Of a stretch of DNA of 57,214 nt, positions 1 through 7,924 are shown one piece after another; position 1 is the first letter of the stretch, and every line of letters begins with the position of its first letter. The notes beneath the pieces were generated by a model. It searched no databases, was not told the origin of the DNA, and worked only from the letters and a program-made list of their open reading frames with translations. The stretch spans positions 1 to 57,214 of the forward strand of contig CAZMIL010000004.1 in the NCBI GenBank assembly GCA_964566425.1. Reading direction: 5' to 3'. The DNA is from CAZMIL01 sp964566425. Its GTDB lineage: Bacteria; Patescibacteriota; Microgenomatia; UBA1406; GWC2-37-13. Both the position numbers and the translations under genes were made by a program.

Positions 1-306
1 ACCCCCAACTTAATGAATAAAGGCCAAGAGAATGCAGGCGACCCCTAAAGAACCCCAGAGGACAATCAACATCCAAACAGGTGAAACGTGGCATTTCCCT
101 TGTTCTAACAAGAAGGGGCCTAATTTGTGTAGGCCGACTAATTAATTGCTACTGCAGTTCACCCCTTAGTCGGCCTACAAAAATTAGACCCCTTCTTGTT
201 TGAAAAAGGGAAATGCCAAGTTTCACCTTTATGGATGTTGTTTGTCCTCTGGGGTTTTTTCTGGGTAGCCTTCATTCTCTTTGCCTTGATTAAATATGTT
301 GAGGGT
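1..306. repeat. Diverged inverted repeat, 141-bp arms
   Basis: Positions 1-141 are the reverse complement of 166-306 over exactly 141 bp, with no indels and roughly 85-90% identity by eye. The 24-bp spacer is 142-165. The right arm is the coding sequence of the DUF2298 gene. The left arm, read on the minus strand, gives the same protein segment with many replacements and a stop where the right arm has Tyr. The left arm runs to the first base of the window, and the coding frame stays open through the spacer to 142. This suggests the left arm was joined at 141/142, as a contig-end fold-back artefact or a real inverted duplication. Confidence 0.85.
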
Positions 307-1068
307 GGAGAGAAAAAGGTTGCTAAAAACTCGTCTCGGATTGATCTGTTTGTGATGGCGCTGTTTGTGCTGGGAATCTTCTTAATCACCGTGCCAGAGT
401 TTTTATACGCCAAAGATATCTATCCGCAACATTTTCGTGCTAACACGATGTTTAAGCTCGGCTATCAGGCATTTATGATGATGGGGATAGCAGCAACTTT
501 TGTCCTTTATCGCATCACTCTACTCAAAGGCAAACTCAAGTACCTATTTAAGGCTATTTTTGCTTTTTTTCTTTTTTTCGTCGTTCTCTATCCTTTTTAC
601 TCTTTCACCTCTTATTATGGCAAGCTTGACCGCACACCGCAGCTAGATGGAGCAGTGTGGTTAACCGCGCAATATCCTCAAGATGGAGAAATCGTTGATT
701 ATTTAAACACTTATGTGAAAGGCCAACCTAATATTCTTGAGGCACAGGGAGATTCCTATACTGATTATGAGCGGATTTCGGCCAATACTGGATTGCCTAC
801 TGTGGCCGGTTGGTGGGTACATGAATGGTTATGGCGTGGATCTGCCGACGTGGTTGGCTCAAGAATTCCCGACATCGTTAACATCTATGAATCGCCTAAC
901 ATCCAATTAACAAGGCAACTTCTTAAGCGTTATAACGTACGGTATGTAATCATTTCCGGCTTGGAGAGGAAGAAATATAAAAATATCAACGAGGAAAAAT
1001 TTAGGCAAATTGGTAAGCGAATTTTTGTTTCAAGTAATGGTCTTGGAGCGGTCTATCAAGTAAACTAG
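142..1068 (+). CDS. DUF2298 (YYY) membrane protein, C-terminal part
   Basis: This is the C-terminal 308 residues of a multi-pass membrane protein of the DUF2298 family, which has no firmly assigned reaction and resembles GT-C type integral glycosyltransferases. The family signature RxNTMFKLGYQA follows two hydrophobic segments. It is followed by two more membrane helices and a soluble tail containing a WWVHEWLWRG motif and a predicted Rossmann-like end (RYVIISG). The frame is open upstream only as far as 142, where the inverted repeat begins, so the N-terminal half is missing. A TTG at 196 is an in-frame candidate start but cuts into the conserved region, so I treat the gene as truncated. Confidence 0.75.
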   Translation, partial: LIATAVHPLVGLQKLDPFLFEKGKCQVSPLWMLFVLWGFFWVAFILFALIKYVEGGEKKVAKNSSRIDLFVMALFVLGIFLITVPEFLYAKDIYPQHFRANTMFKLGYQAFMMMGIAATFVLYRITLLKGKLKYLFKAIFAFFLFFVVLYPFYSFTSYYGKLDRTPQLDGAVWLTAQYPQDGEIVDYLNTYVKGQPNILEAQGDSYTDYERISANTGLPTVAGWWVHEWLWRGSADVVGSRIPDIVNIYESPNIQLTRQLLKRYNVRYVIISGLERKKYKNINEEKFRQIGKRIFVSSNGLGAVYQVN

Positions 1069-1140
1069 ACTAGATCTTGACAAGGTTTTTTTAGTGTGCT
1101 ATTGTTTTAGCAATTAGTCGTCTAACGGACGAATAAAAAA

Positions 1141-1194
1141 AGAGCATTACTACTCGTCGTCCCCTTATACGAGCGGTAGTGATGCTCTTTTTTT
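1141..1194. terminator. Intrinsic terminator, probably bidirectional
   Basis: A long imperfect hairpin has its left arm at 1141-1157 (AGAGCATTACTACTCG) and its right arm at 1169-1188. It is flanked by A7 on the left and T7 on the right. It can therefore stop transcripts from the DUF2298 gene on the plus strand and from the 45-aa ORF on the minus strand, whose stop codon lies in the T tract. Confidence 0.8.
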
Positions 1195-1330
1195 AAAGTT
1201 GAAAAGTTTTAATCGGAATCCCTAAATTTTTATTCAGTAATTGCTGAAATTGACCTGTTAAAAAATTAGCAAATTTAGCTTCTTTTTTCTTCTCTTTGAA
1301 AAGTTTTCTAGCACTAATTTTCTGTCGCAT
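1193..1330 (-). CDS. Small basic protein, 45 aa, unknown function
   Basis: This short minus-strand ORF runs from ATG at 1330 to TAA at 1193-1195. The product is Lys/Arg-rich in its first half (MRQKISARKLFKEKKKEA) and ends NKNLGIPIKTFQL. No family is recognised. It is supported as a gene by its signals. A full promoter (TTGACA, 17 bp, TATAGT) ends six bases before the ATG, and a strong terminator begins at its stop. No Shine-Dalgarno sequence is present, so translation would be leaderless. The alternative is that the promoter drives a small RNA of about 140 nt. Confidence 0.6.
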   Translation of the reverse strand: MRQKISARKLFKEKKKEAKFANFLTGQFQQLLNKNLGIPIKTFQL

Positions 1331-1336
1331 TTTTTG

Positions 1337-1365
1337 ACTATACAAAGCTTTGTGGCATTTGTCAA
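1337..1365 (-). promoter_or_regulatory. Consensus sigma-70-like promoter of the 45-aa ORF
   Basis: On the minus strand, TTGACA (1365-1360), a 17-bp spacer and TATAGT (1342-1337) form a near-consensus promoter. The expected start of transcription falls on the ATG at 1330, giving a leaderless message. Confidence 0.8.
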
Positions 1366-1500
1366 GACCTATAGAAAAAAAGTCATTAATTATAAGATAG
1401 CCTATAGAAATATAACCGCACTTTGGGGCTTTCCTTCAGTCTTTTTGTCTTCTGCTCTATTTTGTGGATAGTTTGTGTATGTAAGAGAGTATCTATTTCC

Positions 1501-1509
1501 TGGTATAAT
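1501..1509 (+). promoter_or_regulatory. Extended -10 promoter for the EEP-family gene
   Basis: TGG followed by TATAAT (1504-1509) is an extended -10. Transcription should begin near 1516, about ten bases before the ATG at 1526. This favours 1526 over the upstream in-frame start at 1475, which lies before the promoter. Confidence 0.65.
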
Positions 1510-1525
1510 AGAGGTATCTCTCCCT

Positions 1526-2260
1526 ATGCAATTTTCTGTTCTGACATATAATCTTTTGTATAATCGCGCTACTAAGCAGCTTAAAAGTGTTCTGGCTGAA
1601 ACTAAGCCTGATCTTATTTTCTTTCAAGAGATAATCACTAAAGAAGAAGATCTCCAGACTATAGAAAATGCAGGTTATAGGCTTGCAGAATTCTCAAATA
1701 GCTTTATCAGACGCTCTGGACAGATTTTTGGTGTGGCAACCTTTTATAACCCTAAAGTTTTTTCTCCTGTTCACTCACGCAGTATTGATTTACCTGCAGG
1801 CGCCCTGGAAGCCCTTATTTTCCTTTTACGTAGAGGTGAAGTCCCCCGTACAGTCCTGGAAACCGAATTTGTCTTTAAACAGACCAAAAAAAAGTTGGTA
1901 ACCTACAATATTCATCTTTCGGCTGCAGCTATGAATACTGTTCGCCAGAAACAAATTTTAAGCGCTTTTCACGAGCTCAAATTAGATAAAAAACTACCGA
2001 TCATCATCGCCGGAGACTTCAACTATCCTTACAACCGCAAAGATTTCGAAGATTTGATTAAAGAATACAACCTCAAGGAAGCAACCAATAATCTAGCCTT
2101 CACAAGCCGCTTCCTGAAAATTGCCCCGCTCAAATTGAAGCTAGATTATATTCTCTATAAAAACCTTTTATCTATTGAAACCAAGCGTGTTGACATCAAA
2201 CTTTCGGATCATTATCCTATTCTTTCTATATTTAGTTTAAAGCGCAAAGTAAAATCATGA
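1526..2260 (+). CDS. Endonuclease/exonuclease/phosphatase family protein
   Basis: A 244-aa metal-dependent phosphodiesterase of the EEP (DNase I-like) fold. Visible catalytic motifs in order are N9 in LTYNL, E35 in FFQEI, NIHLS, AGDFN, and C-terminal SDHYPI carrying the catalytic Asp-His pair. The substrate could be DNA, a phospholipid or a phosphoesterified sugar, and the sequence does not decide. There is no signal peptide. The start at 1526 is chosen because the -10 lies at 1504-1509. The stop overlaps the next start (ATGA at 2257), so it is translationally coupled to a glycosyltransferase gene, which hints at an envelope-lipid or glycan role. Confidence 0.8.
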   Translation: MQFSVLTYNLLYNRATKQLKSVLAETKPDLIFFQEIITKEEDLQTIENAGYRLAEFSNSFIRRSGQIFGVATFYNPKVFSPVHSRSIDLPAGALEALIFLLRRGEVPRTVLETEFVFKQTKKKLVTYNIHLSAAAMNTVRQKQILSAFHELKLDKKLPIIIAGDFNYPYNRKDFEDLIKEYNLKEATNNLAFTSRFLKIAPLKLKLDYILYKNLLSIETKRVDIKLSDHYPILSIFSLKRKVKS

Positions 2261-2943
2261 GGATTTCCGTAATTATTCCTGCCTATAATGAGCAGGGTCA
2301 TTTGCCAGACTGTTTGGCTAGTCTACAGAAACAAATCGTCCCCGCCGATGAGATTATCGTCGTTGATAATAACTCGACTGATCAAACATTTAAAATCGCC
2401 AAACAATTTAAAGTCAGAGTCCTTAAAGAAAAAAAACAAGGCACAGTATATGCACGGAATCGTGGATTCAATCATGCCGGGTATGAAATCATTGCGCGGA
2501 CCGATGCGGATGCAATTCTGCCGCCAAATTGGTTGAAGAAAATCAAATTAGCCTTTCAGAATAAAAAAATAGACGCACTGGCTGGTCCGACTGAATTTTA
2601 TGATTCTCCTTTTGGCAAGTTATTTTCTAAGAAAATGTACATGGCCTTTTTGAAAAGTGTTCAGAAACACCACACTCTACTCGGGCCAAATATGGCTTTG
2701 ACTAAAAAAATCTGGAACAAGGTCAAAAATGAAGTTTGTTTGTTGCCAAATCACAAATTGTCCGAAGATATTGATTTAGCAATTCATATCAATCACAGGG
2801 GCGGAATTATTGGCTACGATAGGACTAATAAGGTTGACGTTTCAATCCGCCGAGCCAAAAAAGATCCCTATTCTTTTTATATCAAATACCCCTTACTGTT
2901 TACCAGCAGTGTTTTGTACCACAAAAACAGGCAAATATATTAA
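2257..2943 (+). CDS. Glycosyltransferase family 2 (first of tandem pair)
   Basis: A 228-aa GT-A glycosyltransferase that should transfer a sugar from a nucleotide-sugar to an envelope glycan or lipid carrier. The N-terminus has the GT2 pattern SVIIPAYNE, then IIVVDNNSTDQT and the metal-binding TDADA near residue 90. A GPNMALTKKIW segment and an EDIDLA motif are the predicted acceptor-side and base-containing region. No membrane segment is obvious, so it is probably cytoplasmic or peripheral. The next gene is a clear paralogue, with long shared stretches including IVPADEIIVVDNN, so the pair arose by tandem duplication. Confidence 0.85.
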   Translation: MRISVIIPAYNEQGHLPDCLASLQKQIVPADEIIVVDNNSTDQTFKIAKQFKVRVLKEKKQGTVYARNRGFNHAGYEIIARTDADAILPPNWLKKIKLAFQNKKIDALAGPTEFYDSPFGKLFSKKMYMAFLKSVQKHHTLLGPNMALTKKIWNKVKNEVCLLPNHKLSEDIDLAIHINHRGGIIGYDRTNKVDVSIRRAKKDPYSFYIKYPLLFTSSVLYHKNRQIY

Positions 2944-2961
2944 AATTTGATTAATAAATCT

Positions 2962-3654
2962 ATGAAAGTTTCTGTCGTCCTGCCAGTATTTAATGAGGAA
3001 GAATACGTGGCTAAATGTTTAACTAGTCTGGAAAATCAAATCGTCCCCGCCGATGAGATTATCGTCGTTGACAACAATTGCACTGATCAGACTATTGCTA
3101 TTGCTAAAAAATTCAATAAAATCCGTGTCGTTAAGGAGACTAAACAAGGGATAAGTTTCGCTCGTAATAGAGGATTTAATGAAGCTAGATCTCCGGTTGT
3201 CGGCCGCATCGATGCGGACTCCATTCTCCCCCGCGACTGGGTAAAAAGAATTAAAGATGATTTTACAAAATATAAAATTGACGGTCTGACCGGCCCGGTA
3301 ATATTTTATGACTTTTCTTTCAAGACGCCAGCTTACGCACAAATCTATCTCGAGCTGTTTCGCTTAATTCAAAAAGGTAAAGATACTCTAATCGGCCCAA
3401 ACATGGCAATAACCAAGAAGATCTGGAACAAAATCAAAAACGAGGTTTGTATGGATAATAGTAAGGTCCATGAAGATATCGATTTGGCAATCCACTTAGT
3501 TAAAGCGGGAGGGAAGATTAAAGCCGACGATAAATTAATTGCTCATTGTTCTGCGCGTAGACTGCTTAAACACCCACAATCTTTCTTCGTCGAATATCCG
3601 GTCCGTCTATTCAACACAATCAAAATTCACAATGGAGCTTTCTCACATCAGTGA
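2962..3654 (+). CDS. Glycosyltransferase family 2 (second of tandem pair)
   Basis: A 230-aa GT2 enzyme, paralogue of the gene just upstream. Motifs in order are SVVLPVFNEEE, IIVVDNNCTDQT, RIDADSILP (metal-binding DxD), GPNMAITKKIW and HEDIDLA. The ATG at 2962 is preferred over the in-frame TTG at 2947 because the conserved beta-strand begins right after it. Its 3' end overlaps the convergent DNA ligase gene by 7 nt. Donor and acceptor cannot be told from sequence. The acceptor-side C-terminal third is the most divergent part between the two copies, consistent with different acceptors. Confidence 0.85.
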   Translation: MKVSVVLPVFNEEEYVAKCLTSLENQIVPADEIIVVDNNCTDQTIAIAKKFNKIRVVKETKQGISFARNRGFNEARSPVVGRIDADSILPRDWVKRIKDDFTKYKIDGLTGPVIFYDFSFKTPAYAQIYLELFRLIQKGKDTLIGPNMAITKKIWNKIKNEVCMDNSKVHEDIDLAIHLVKAGGKIKADDKLIAHCSARRLLKHPQSFFVEYPVRLFNTIKIHNGAFSHQ

Positions 3655-5435
3655 GTCTGCTGCTTGAAGAATTTTTCTATTTCGTTTAATGTTGTTACAT
3701 CTTCTGCTCTACGATCATCTCTAAAACGTTCCAGTCGGGGAAATCTAAGGGCGTAGCCCGGAACATCAACCTCTAGGGCGGAGCCGCTTTTTGAGCTCTT
3801 CATTTTTCTGCCGGCGGTGTGAACAGACGATCGTGTAATCTCATCAGCTTTAATTTCAACGACTATTTGTGGCTTCATCCAAACATCTACGTCCATAGCT
3901 TTATCAACTTCATATAAGGCTGGCTTTTTAGTTGTTTTAACTTTTTCTCCACGTTTGCGTAATTCGCGCCATTCTTCATCGCTGAGTCCGGTGCCAACTT
4001 TAGCTACGGTAACAAAAACATCCTTCTTGGCATCATAAACACCTGCTAAAAACGCTCCGATCCCAAAATCTGTTCTTTTTCCCTTGCCATAATCATAGCC
4101 CATGACCAAACAATCGATCGTATCTTTAATTTTTGTCGAATAACTGCGTTTGAATTTAATCCAATTAAATCCGCGCGCTCCGGGTTGATAAATTCCCTCA
4201 AGTTTCTTCGCCACGATTCCCTCCAAGCCTTTGGAAATTGCATCTTCAAACAACATTTCGAGTTTATTTTCTTCATTAACAATCTCATCGTTGGCCACCA
4301 GAATTGTGTCTTTATCTACCCTGGTCTCAGCTCTTATAGCTTTTTGCAGCTCTTTACGCCGCTCATGAAAATGAATGTCCAACAAATCCTTGCCATTAAC
4401 ATATAAAATTTCGAAGGCAAAAAACTTTAGCGGAATTTCTTTAGCTTTGGCTTCGATTCCATGTTTTCTTTTTCTTTGGACTGTTTCTTGAAAAGGGAGA
4501 AAAGTACCCGATGTTGGCTCAAAGCCGATCGCCTCTCCTTCAAAGATAATTTCTCGGGCTTTGACCTCTTTTTTTACACCTTCGACAATATCAGGGTACA
4601 TGTAAGTAACGTCTTCAAGATTGCGCGAATATAGTTTGACTTCTTTTTTAGCCTTTGAATAGTGGATTTGCAGGCGGAAACCGTCATATTTTGGTTCGAT
4701 CGCGCATTTGCCGATTTTAGCAATAATCTCTTTTCCTGTAGGTAATCTTTCAGCACGCATCATAATAATGGGTGTAAATAAGACTGGTTTAATTGCGTGG
4801 CCGATGTGTTCCCCTTTCTCTTTGATCAGTTTTCCCAAATAACCGAGATCCGGCCTAACGTGATAGGCCTTCTCGAAAACTGGTCGCAAGCTCTTATCTT
4901 TTTTCACCATCCAAGAAAGGGCGTCTAACACGGTCATGTCGGAAAAACCAAGTCTAAGAACTCCTGGGGGGATCCTAACCAGATAACGACAAGACAAAGG
5001 ATCTAGATAACTAATTAGTCTAGCTAAGATGTTCATTTTTGCCTCTTGTGATTTTGGCCCAGCTTTTTTGGTAATCTCAAGAAGATCGTTATAAACTTCA
5101 ACAATGCTTAAATCTTTTTCCTCAAGTGCTCTGTGTAATTTCCGGAAGTACTCAACAGTCTTGCCAAGATCTCCGATTTTCTTATATTCGTGATCAAAGT
5201 ATTTTTTTTCGAGATGGAGAGCATTAATCGCGCTCTTAATAACCATCTTTTCAGCCATACCGAATTCCGAACTGCCGTATAAAGGAGAGACTCTCCCTTG
5301 GAGAAGATAGATTGTTTTGTCGATTTCTTCGCTATTTAATTTTTTAAATACTTCCGCCAACAAATGGGTTATTTGCAAACGTGAACTTGTCTTCTCTATT
5401 TCTTCGACGTATTTTGCCAGTTGAGAGAATTTCAT
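3648..5435 (-). CDS. lig: ATP-dependent DNA ligase, archaeal type
   Basis: A 595-aa ligase sealing nicks in duplex DNA with ATP. The N-terminal helical DNA-binding domain spans roughly 1-210. The nucleotidyltransferase domain starts with motif I EPKYDGFR, with K249 as the adenylated lysine. Later motifs include FEGEAIG, EGIVAKK and KFKRSY, followed by an OB domain ending near VDVPGYALRFPRLERFRDD. Length and order match the archaeal LigB/DNA ligase I group rather than NAD-dependent LigA or short bacterial LigC/LigD. It starts 9 nt after the Fic gene stop, so the two are co-transcribed, with a weak AGGT before the ATG. Confidence 0.93.
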   Translation of the reverse strand: MKFSQLAKYVEEIEKTSSRLQITHLLAEVFKKLNSEEIDKTIYLLQGRVSPLYGSSEFGMAEKMVIKSAINALHLEKKYFDHEYKKIGDLGKTVEYFRKLHRALEEKDLSIVEVYNDLLEITKKAGPKSQEAKMNILARLISYLDPLSCRYLVRIPPGVLRLGFSDMTVLDALSWMVKKDKSLRPVFEKAYHVRPDLGYLGKLIKEKGEHIGHAIKPVLFTPIIMMRAERLPTGKEIIAKIGKCAIEPKYDGFRLQIHYSKAKKEVKLYSRNLEDVTYMYPDIVEGVKKEVKAREIIFEGEAIGFEPTSGTFLPFQETVQRKRKHGIEAKAKEIPLKFFAFEILYVNGKDLLDIHFHERRKELQKAIRAETRVDKDTILVANDEIVNEENKLEMLFEDAISKGLEGIVAKKLEGIYQPGARGFNWIKFKRSYSTKIKDTIDCLVMGYDYGKGKRTDFGIGAFLAGVYDAKKDVFVTVAKVGTGLSDEEWRELRKRGEKVKTTKKPALYEVDKAMDVDVWMKPQIVVEIKADEITRSSVHTAGRKMKSSKSGSALEVDVPGYALRFPRLERFRDDRRAEDVTTLNEIEKFFKQQTH

Positions 5436-5444
5436 ACCTATATC

Positions 5445-6488
5445 TTAAATCATCGTATAACGGGCAGCCTTGGTGCTACCTATTTTTTTAATCAGGTTTT
5501 TTTTGATTAAATCTTGCAGATCGCGCAAAACAGTATCTTCAGAAATGTCAGGAAAAAGATCAGGGAAACTTTGATTTTGCAGATAACCGATTTCTTGAAT
5601 ATATTCGATTATTTTTATTTGCCGATCGGTAAGATAAATTTGTTGCCCTCCAAAGCGCTCTTTCATCTTGACATCTTTGGAGAGTTTGAGGACTTTCTGT
5701 CTAATTTTGTCAAACTCGATTGCCGCACCGAGAGTAAAATACTCCAACCAATCGCTCAGATCTCCGGCCGAAGCTTTTTGCAAATTTTCATAATAAGCAA
5801 GGGCATCTTTATCATAATATTCTTCAAACGAGAAAAATCTGCGCATATCATAACCTTCGAGAAACAAGATGAGTGTGGCTAAAACCCGCGCAACCCGGCC
5901 GTTTCCATCCAAAAAGGGGTGGATATTGGCTAAACCGTGATGGGCGATTCCGGCTTTCAGAACGGGATGGATATCGTCATTTGTCTGACGATTGAGCCAA
6001 TAAATAAACTCGCGCATCAGAAAAGGTACTTCGATTGCCGGAGCCGGGCGGAAAGTAATCTCCCCCGTTTGTGAATTTCTGACCACGACTTGTTTTGTTC
6101 GATACTCTCCAGCTTGTTCGGGGGCTAAGATGTTAGCGACAATAATGCGATGAAATTTTTTAATTAACGTCTCGGTTATTTTATCTATTTTTTTCTTGGC
6201 CTCGTCGTCGATTAGCTCGACCACTTTCCGATAATTGATTATTTCTTGAATGTCCCGCGGTCGCCCAATCACCTCTTTTCCCATCAGAACTTCTTTGGCG
6301 TCGTCTTTATGTAATTGATTCCCCTCAATGTGAGTGCCATGATACACTGACCTGACTACTGCATCTTCCTTGAACTGTTTTTCCCATAAAGGCAGCAGTG
6401 GGGCGTGCTTAATTGTTTCTTCGGCGGCTTCGATGCGGGCAATATTGTTCAAAATTCTGTTGGTGATCCTGTAGGAAGGTTGGAACAT
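5445..6488 (-). CDS. Fic/DOC family protein (AMPylase-like)
   Basis: A 347-aa Fic protein, a family that usually transfers AMP from ATP onto a protein hydroxyl. The core motif HPFLDGNGRVAR starts at catalytic H190 and is intact. An N-terminal THIEGN segment near residue 52-57 matches the autoinhibitory helix of class II Fic proteins (E55 would block the ATP gamma-phosphate site). The C-terminus (about 270-347) is a winged-helix DNA-binding domain (TDRQIKIIEYI...). No antitoxin gene is adjacent, consistent with intramolecular inhibition. The promoter is extended -10 TGCTATAAT ending 7 nt before the ATG. DNA ligase follows after 9 nt. Confidence 0.9.
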   Translation of the reverse strand: MFQPSYRITNRILNNIARIEAAEETIKHAPLLPLWEKQFKEDAVVRSVYHGTHIEGNQLHKDDAKEVLMGKEVIGRPRDIQEIINYRKVVELIDDEAKKKIDKITETLIKKFHRIIVANILAPEQAGEYRTKQVVVRNSQTGEITFRPAPAIEVPFLMREFIYWLNRQTNDDIHPVLKAGIAHHGLANIHPFLDGNGRVARVLATLILFLEGYDMRRFFSFEEYYDKDALAYYENLQKASAGDLSDWLEYFTLGAAIEFDKIRQKVLKLSKDVKMKERFGGQQIYLTDRQIKIIEYIQEIGYLQNQSFPDLFPDISEDTVLRDLQDLIKKNLIKKIGSTKAARYTMI

Positions 6489-6515
6489 GAAGATTATTAT
6501 AGCAATTTTTCCCGC

Positions 6516-7208
6516 TTATTCCCCGAATCTGCGCTTACGGCGAGCGTATTCTCTGAGACACTCCTCAAAATTCTCAATCGTAAAATCAGGCAGGTGCTGC
6601 GGTACGAAAATTAGTTCCGAGTAAACACTCTCCCAAGGCAAAAAACCCGATAGACGTTGTTCGCCACTGGTTCTGATAATCAAATCCGGTTCGGGTTGAG
6701 GTAAAACCGAGGTTTCTAAAATTTGAGTTATTTTTTTTTCATCTGCTTTTCCACTTTTCTCTACACTCGCTAAAAATTTGTTCAATCCCCTCACAACAGA
6801 ATCTCTTCCGCCATAATCCAAAGCAATAACATAATAATATTTACTGAATTTTTTTGTTTTTTTTTCAGCATTTTCAATTGCTTTGTTCAAAGATTCGCGC
6901 AAACGATCTTTTCTACCGATATGGATAATCCTTACTTCATCTTCGATTGCTTCTCTCAGCGTTTCCGTAATCCAATACTCGTAAATATTCATCAAATGAT
7001 TAACCTCTTGTTTTGTCCTCTTCCAATTCTCAGTTGAAAAAGCCCAGGCTGTAAAAATTTTTATCCCCAACTGTCTAGCTTTTTTGCTGATCTCTCTAAC
7101 TCGTTTAAAGCCTCGTTGATGACCTGCGAAGATGGGACGATTATGTTGCCTTGCCCACCGTCTATTTCCGTCGGGGATCAGTGCAATATGTACAGGTAGC
7201 TTGTCCAT
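6516..7208 (-). CDS. uppS: Isoprenyl transferase (undecaprenyl-PP synthase type)
   Basis: A 230-aa cis-prenyltransferase that condenses IPP units onto farnesyl-PP to make the C55 carrier lipid for peptidoglycan and surface glycans. The signature HIALIPDGNRRWAR at the N-terminus holds catalytic D13. Other family motifs are TAWAFSTENWKR, DYGGRDSV and EPDLIIRTSGEQRLSGFLPWESVYSEL, whose pieces give the C-terminal substrate site. The extended -10 TGCTATAAT (7216-7221) ends 7 nt before the ATG, so the message is predicted leaderless. It fits with the IPK and IDI genes about 1 kb away. Confidence 0.95.
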   Translation of the reverse strand: MDKLPVHIALIPDGNRRWARQHNRPIFAGHQRGFKRVREISKKARQLGIKIFTAWAFSTENWKRTKQEVNHLMNIYEYWITETLREAIEDEVRIIHIGRKDRLRESLNKAIENAEKKTKKFSKYYYVIALDYGGRDSVVRGLNKFLASVEKSGKADEKKITQILETSVLPQPEPDLIIRTSGEQRLSGFLPWESVYSELIFVPQHLPDFTIENFEECLREYARRKRRFGE

Positions 7209-7215
7209 CAGCTCT

Positions 7216-7253
7216 ATTATAGCATTGACTTAAGTAGTTATTTTACCTACACT
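7216..7253. promoter_or_regulatory. Divergent promoters, uppS and pilin genes
   Basis: On the minus strand TATAAT (7221-7216, preceded by TGC) serves uppS. On the plus strand TTGACT (7225-7230), a 17-bp spacer and TACACT (7248-7253) serve the pilin pair, ending six bases before the ATG at 7260. Both transcripts are expected to start at or within a base or two of the start codon. Confidence 0.65.
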
Positions 7254-7259
7254 TTAAGC

Positions 7260-7556
7260 ATGGTTTACGCTTTAGACATCAGTAATCCAAATACTAATCC
7301 TCTAGCTAAATTTTCCAATATTGCCTCCCTTGCCAACATCCTCACCTCCCTACTTGTTCTTTTCGCCGCTTTAGCTTTTGTTTTTATGATGTTGATGGGA
7401 GCTTATACCTTTATGACTGCGGGCGGTGATGCAGAAAAAGTAAAAAAGGCACAGAGCACCTTAAAATATGCTCTGATTGGGTTGGCGATCGTCTTGGTGA
7501 GTTTACTTATTGTAAAATTAATTGAATATATTTTTGGGATTAACTTACCCTTATGA
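7260..7556 (+). CDS. VirB2/TrbC-like pilin subunit
   Basis: A 98-aa protein with two hydrophobic helices (about 27-50 and 68-92) separated by a short polar loop, GAYTFMTAGGDAEKVKKAQ. This is the arrangement of TrbC/VirB2 pilins of type IV secretion and conjugation systems, which sit in the membrane before assembly. It has only a short N-terminal extension and no clear cleavage site. The next gene encodes a related protein and overlaps by ATGA, so two subunit types are made together. No VirB4 or other assembly ATPase lies in the window. Confidence 0.7.
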   Translation: MVYALDISNPNTNPLAKFSNIASLANILTSLLVLFAALAFVFMMLMGAYTFMTAGGDAEKVKKAQSTLKYALIGLAIVLVSLLIVKLIEYIFGINLPL

Positions 7557-7924
7557 AATTTTTAACCTCAATCCCCGCCACTAATCTTTTTGGGAAATTA
7601 AAAGCACCAAATGGCTTGTTGTCTGGTGATCCTGCTACTATGGCCAGCAATTTGCTCACCTTAGGAATCAGGTTGTTTTTTATTTTTTCGGGAATAACAG
7701 CTCTGATTTGGATGATGCGCGGAGCTTTTGACTGGATTACCTCCGGAGGTGAAAAAGAAAAAATTTCTGCGGCACAACAAAGAGTTTACAATGCAGTTGT
7801 AGGAATGTTTTTACTTGTCGGGGTGCTGGCTATAATTGCTACTCTTGAACAATTGGTATTCAAAAAAGCTTTCTGTTTTGGTTTGACTTGTCCCATCCAA
7901 ATTCCAACTTTTAAGAGCCAATAA
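7553..7924 (+). CDS. VirB2/TrbC-like pilin subunit, second copy
   Basis: A 123-aa paralogue of the preceding protein. It has two hydrophobic segments (about 35-60 and 80-105) around GAFDWITSGGEKEKISAAQQ, the same loop as its neighbour. It differs by a longer N-terminus and a C-terminal tail with two cysteines (FCFGLTCP) that could form a disulphide outside the membrane. Translation is coupled to the upstream gene (ATGA overlap). Its 3' end overlaps the convergent idi gene by 14 nt. Confidence 0.7.
   Translation: MKFLTSIPATNLFGKLKAPNGLLSGDPATMASNLLTLGIRLFFIFSGITALIWMMRGAFDWITSGGEKEKISAAQQRVYNAVVGMFLLVGVLAIIATLEQLVFKKAFCFGLTCPIQIPTFKSQ

Noticed and set aside
1475..1525. Longer N-terminus for the EEP-family protein
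   Set aside because: It would begin before the -10 at 1504-1509; the conserved fold begins right after the ATG at 1526.
2257..3654. Tandem GT2 genes as one gene split by a frameshift
   Set aside because: Both copies have a complete N-terminal motif set and full length; they are paralogues.
5445..6488. Fic protein as half of a toxin-antitoxin pair
   Set aside because: The inhibitory EG motif is within the protein and no small antitoxin gene is adjacent; the neighbour is DNA ligase.
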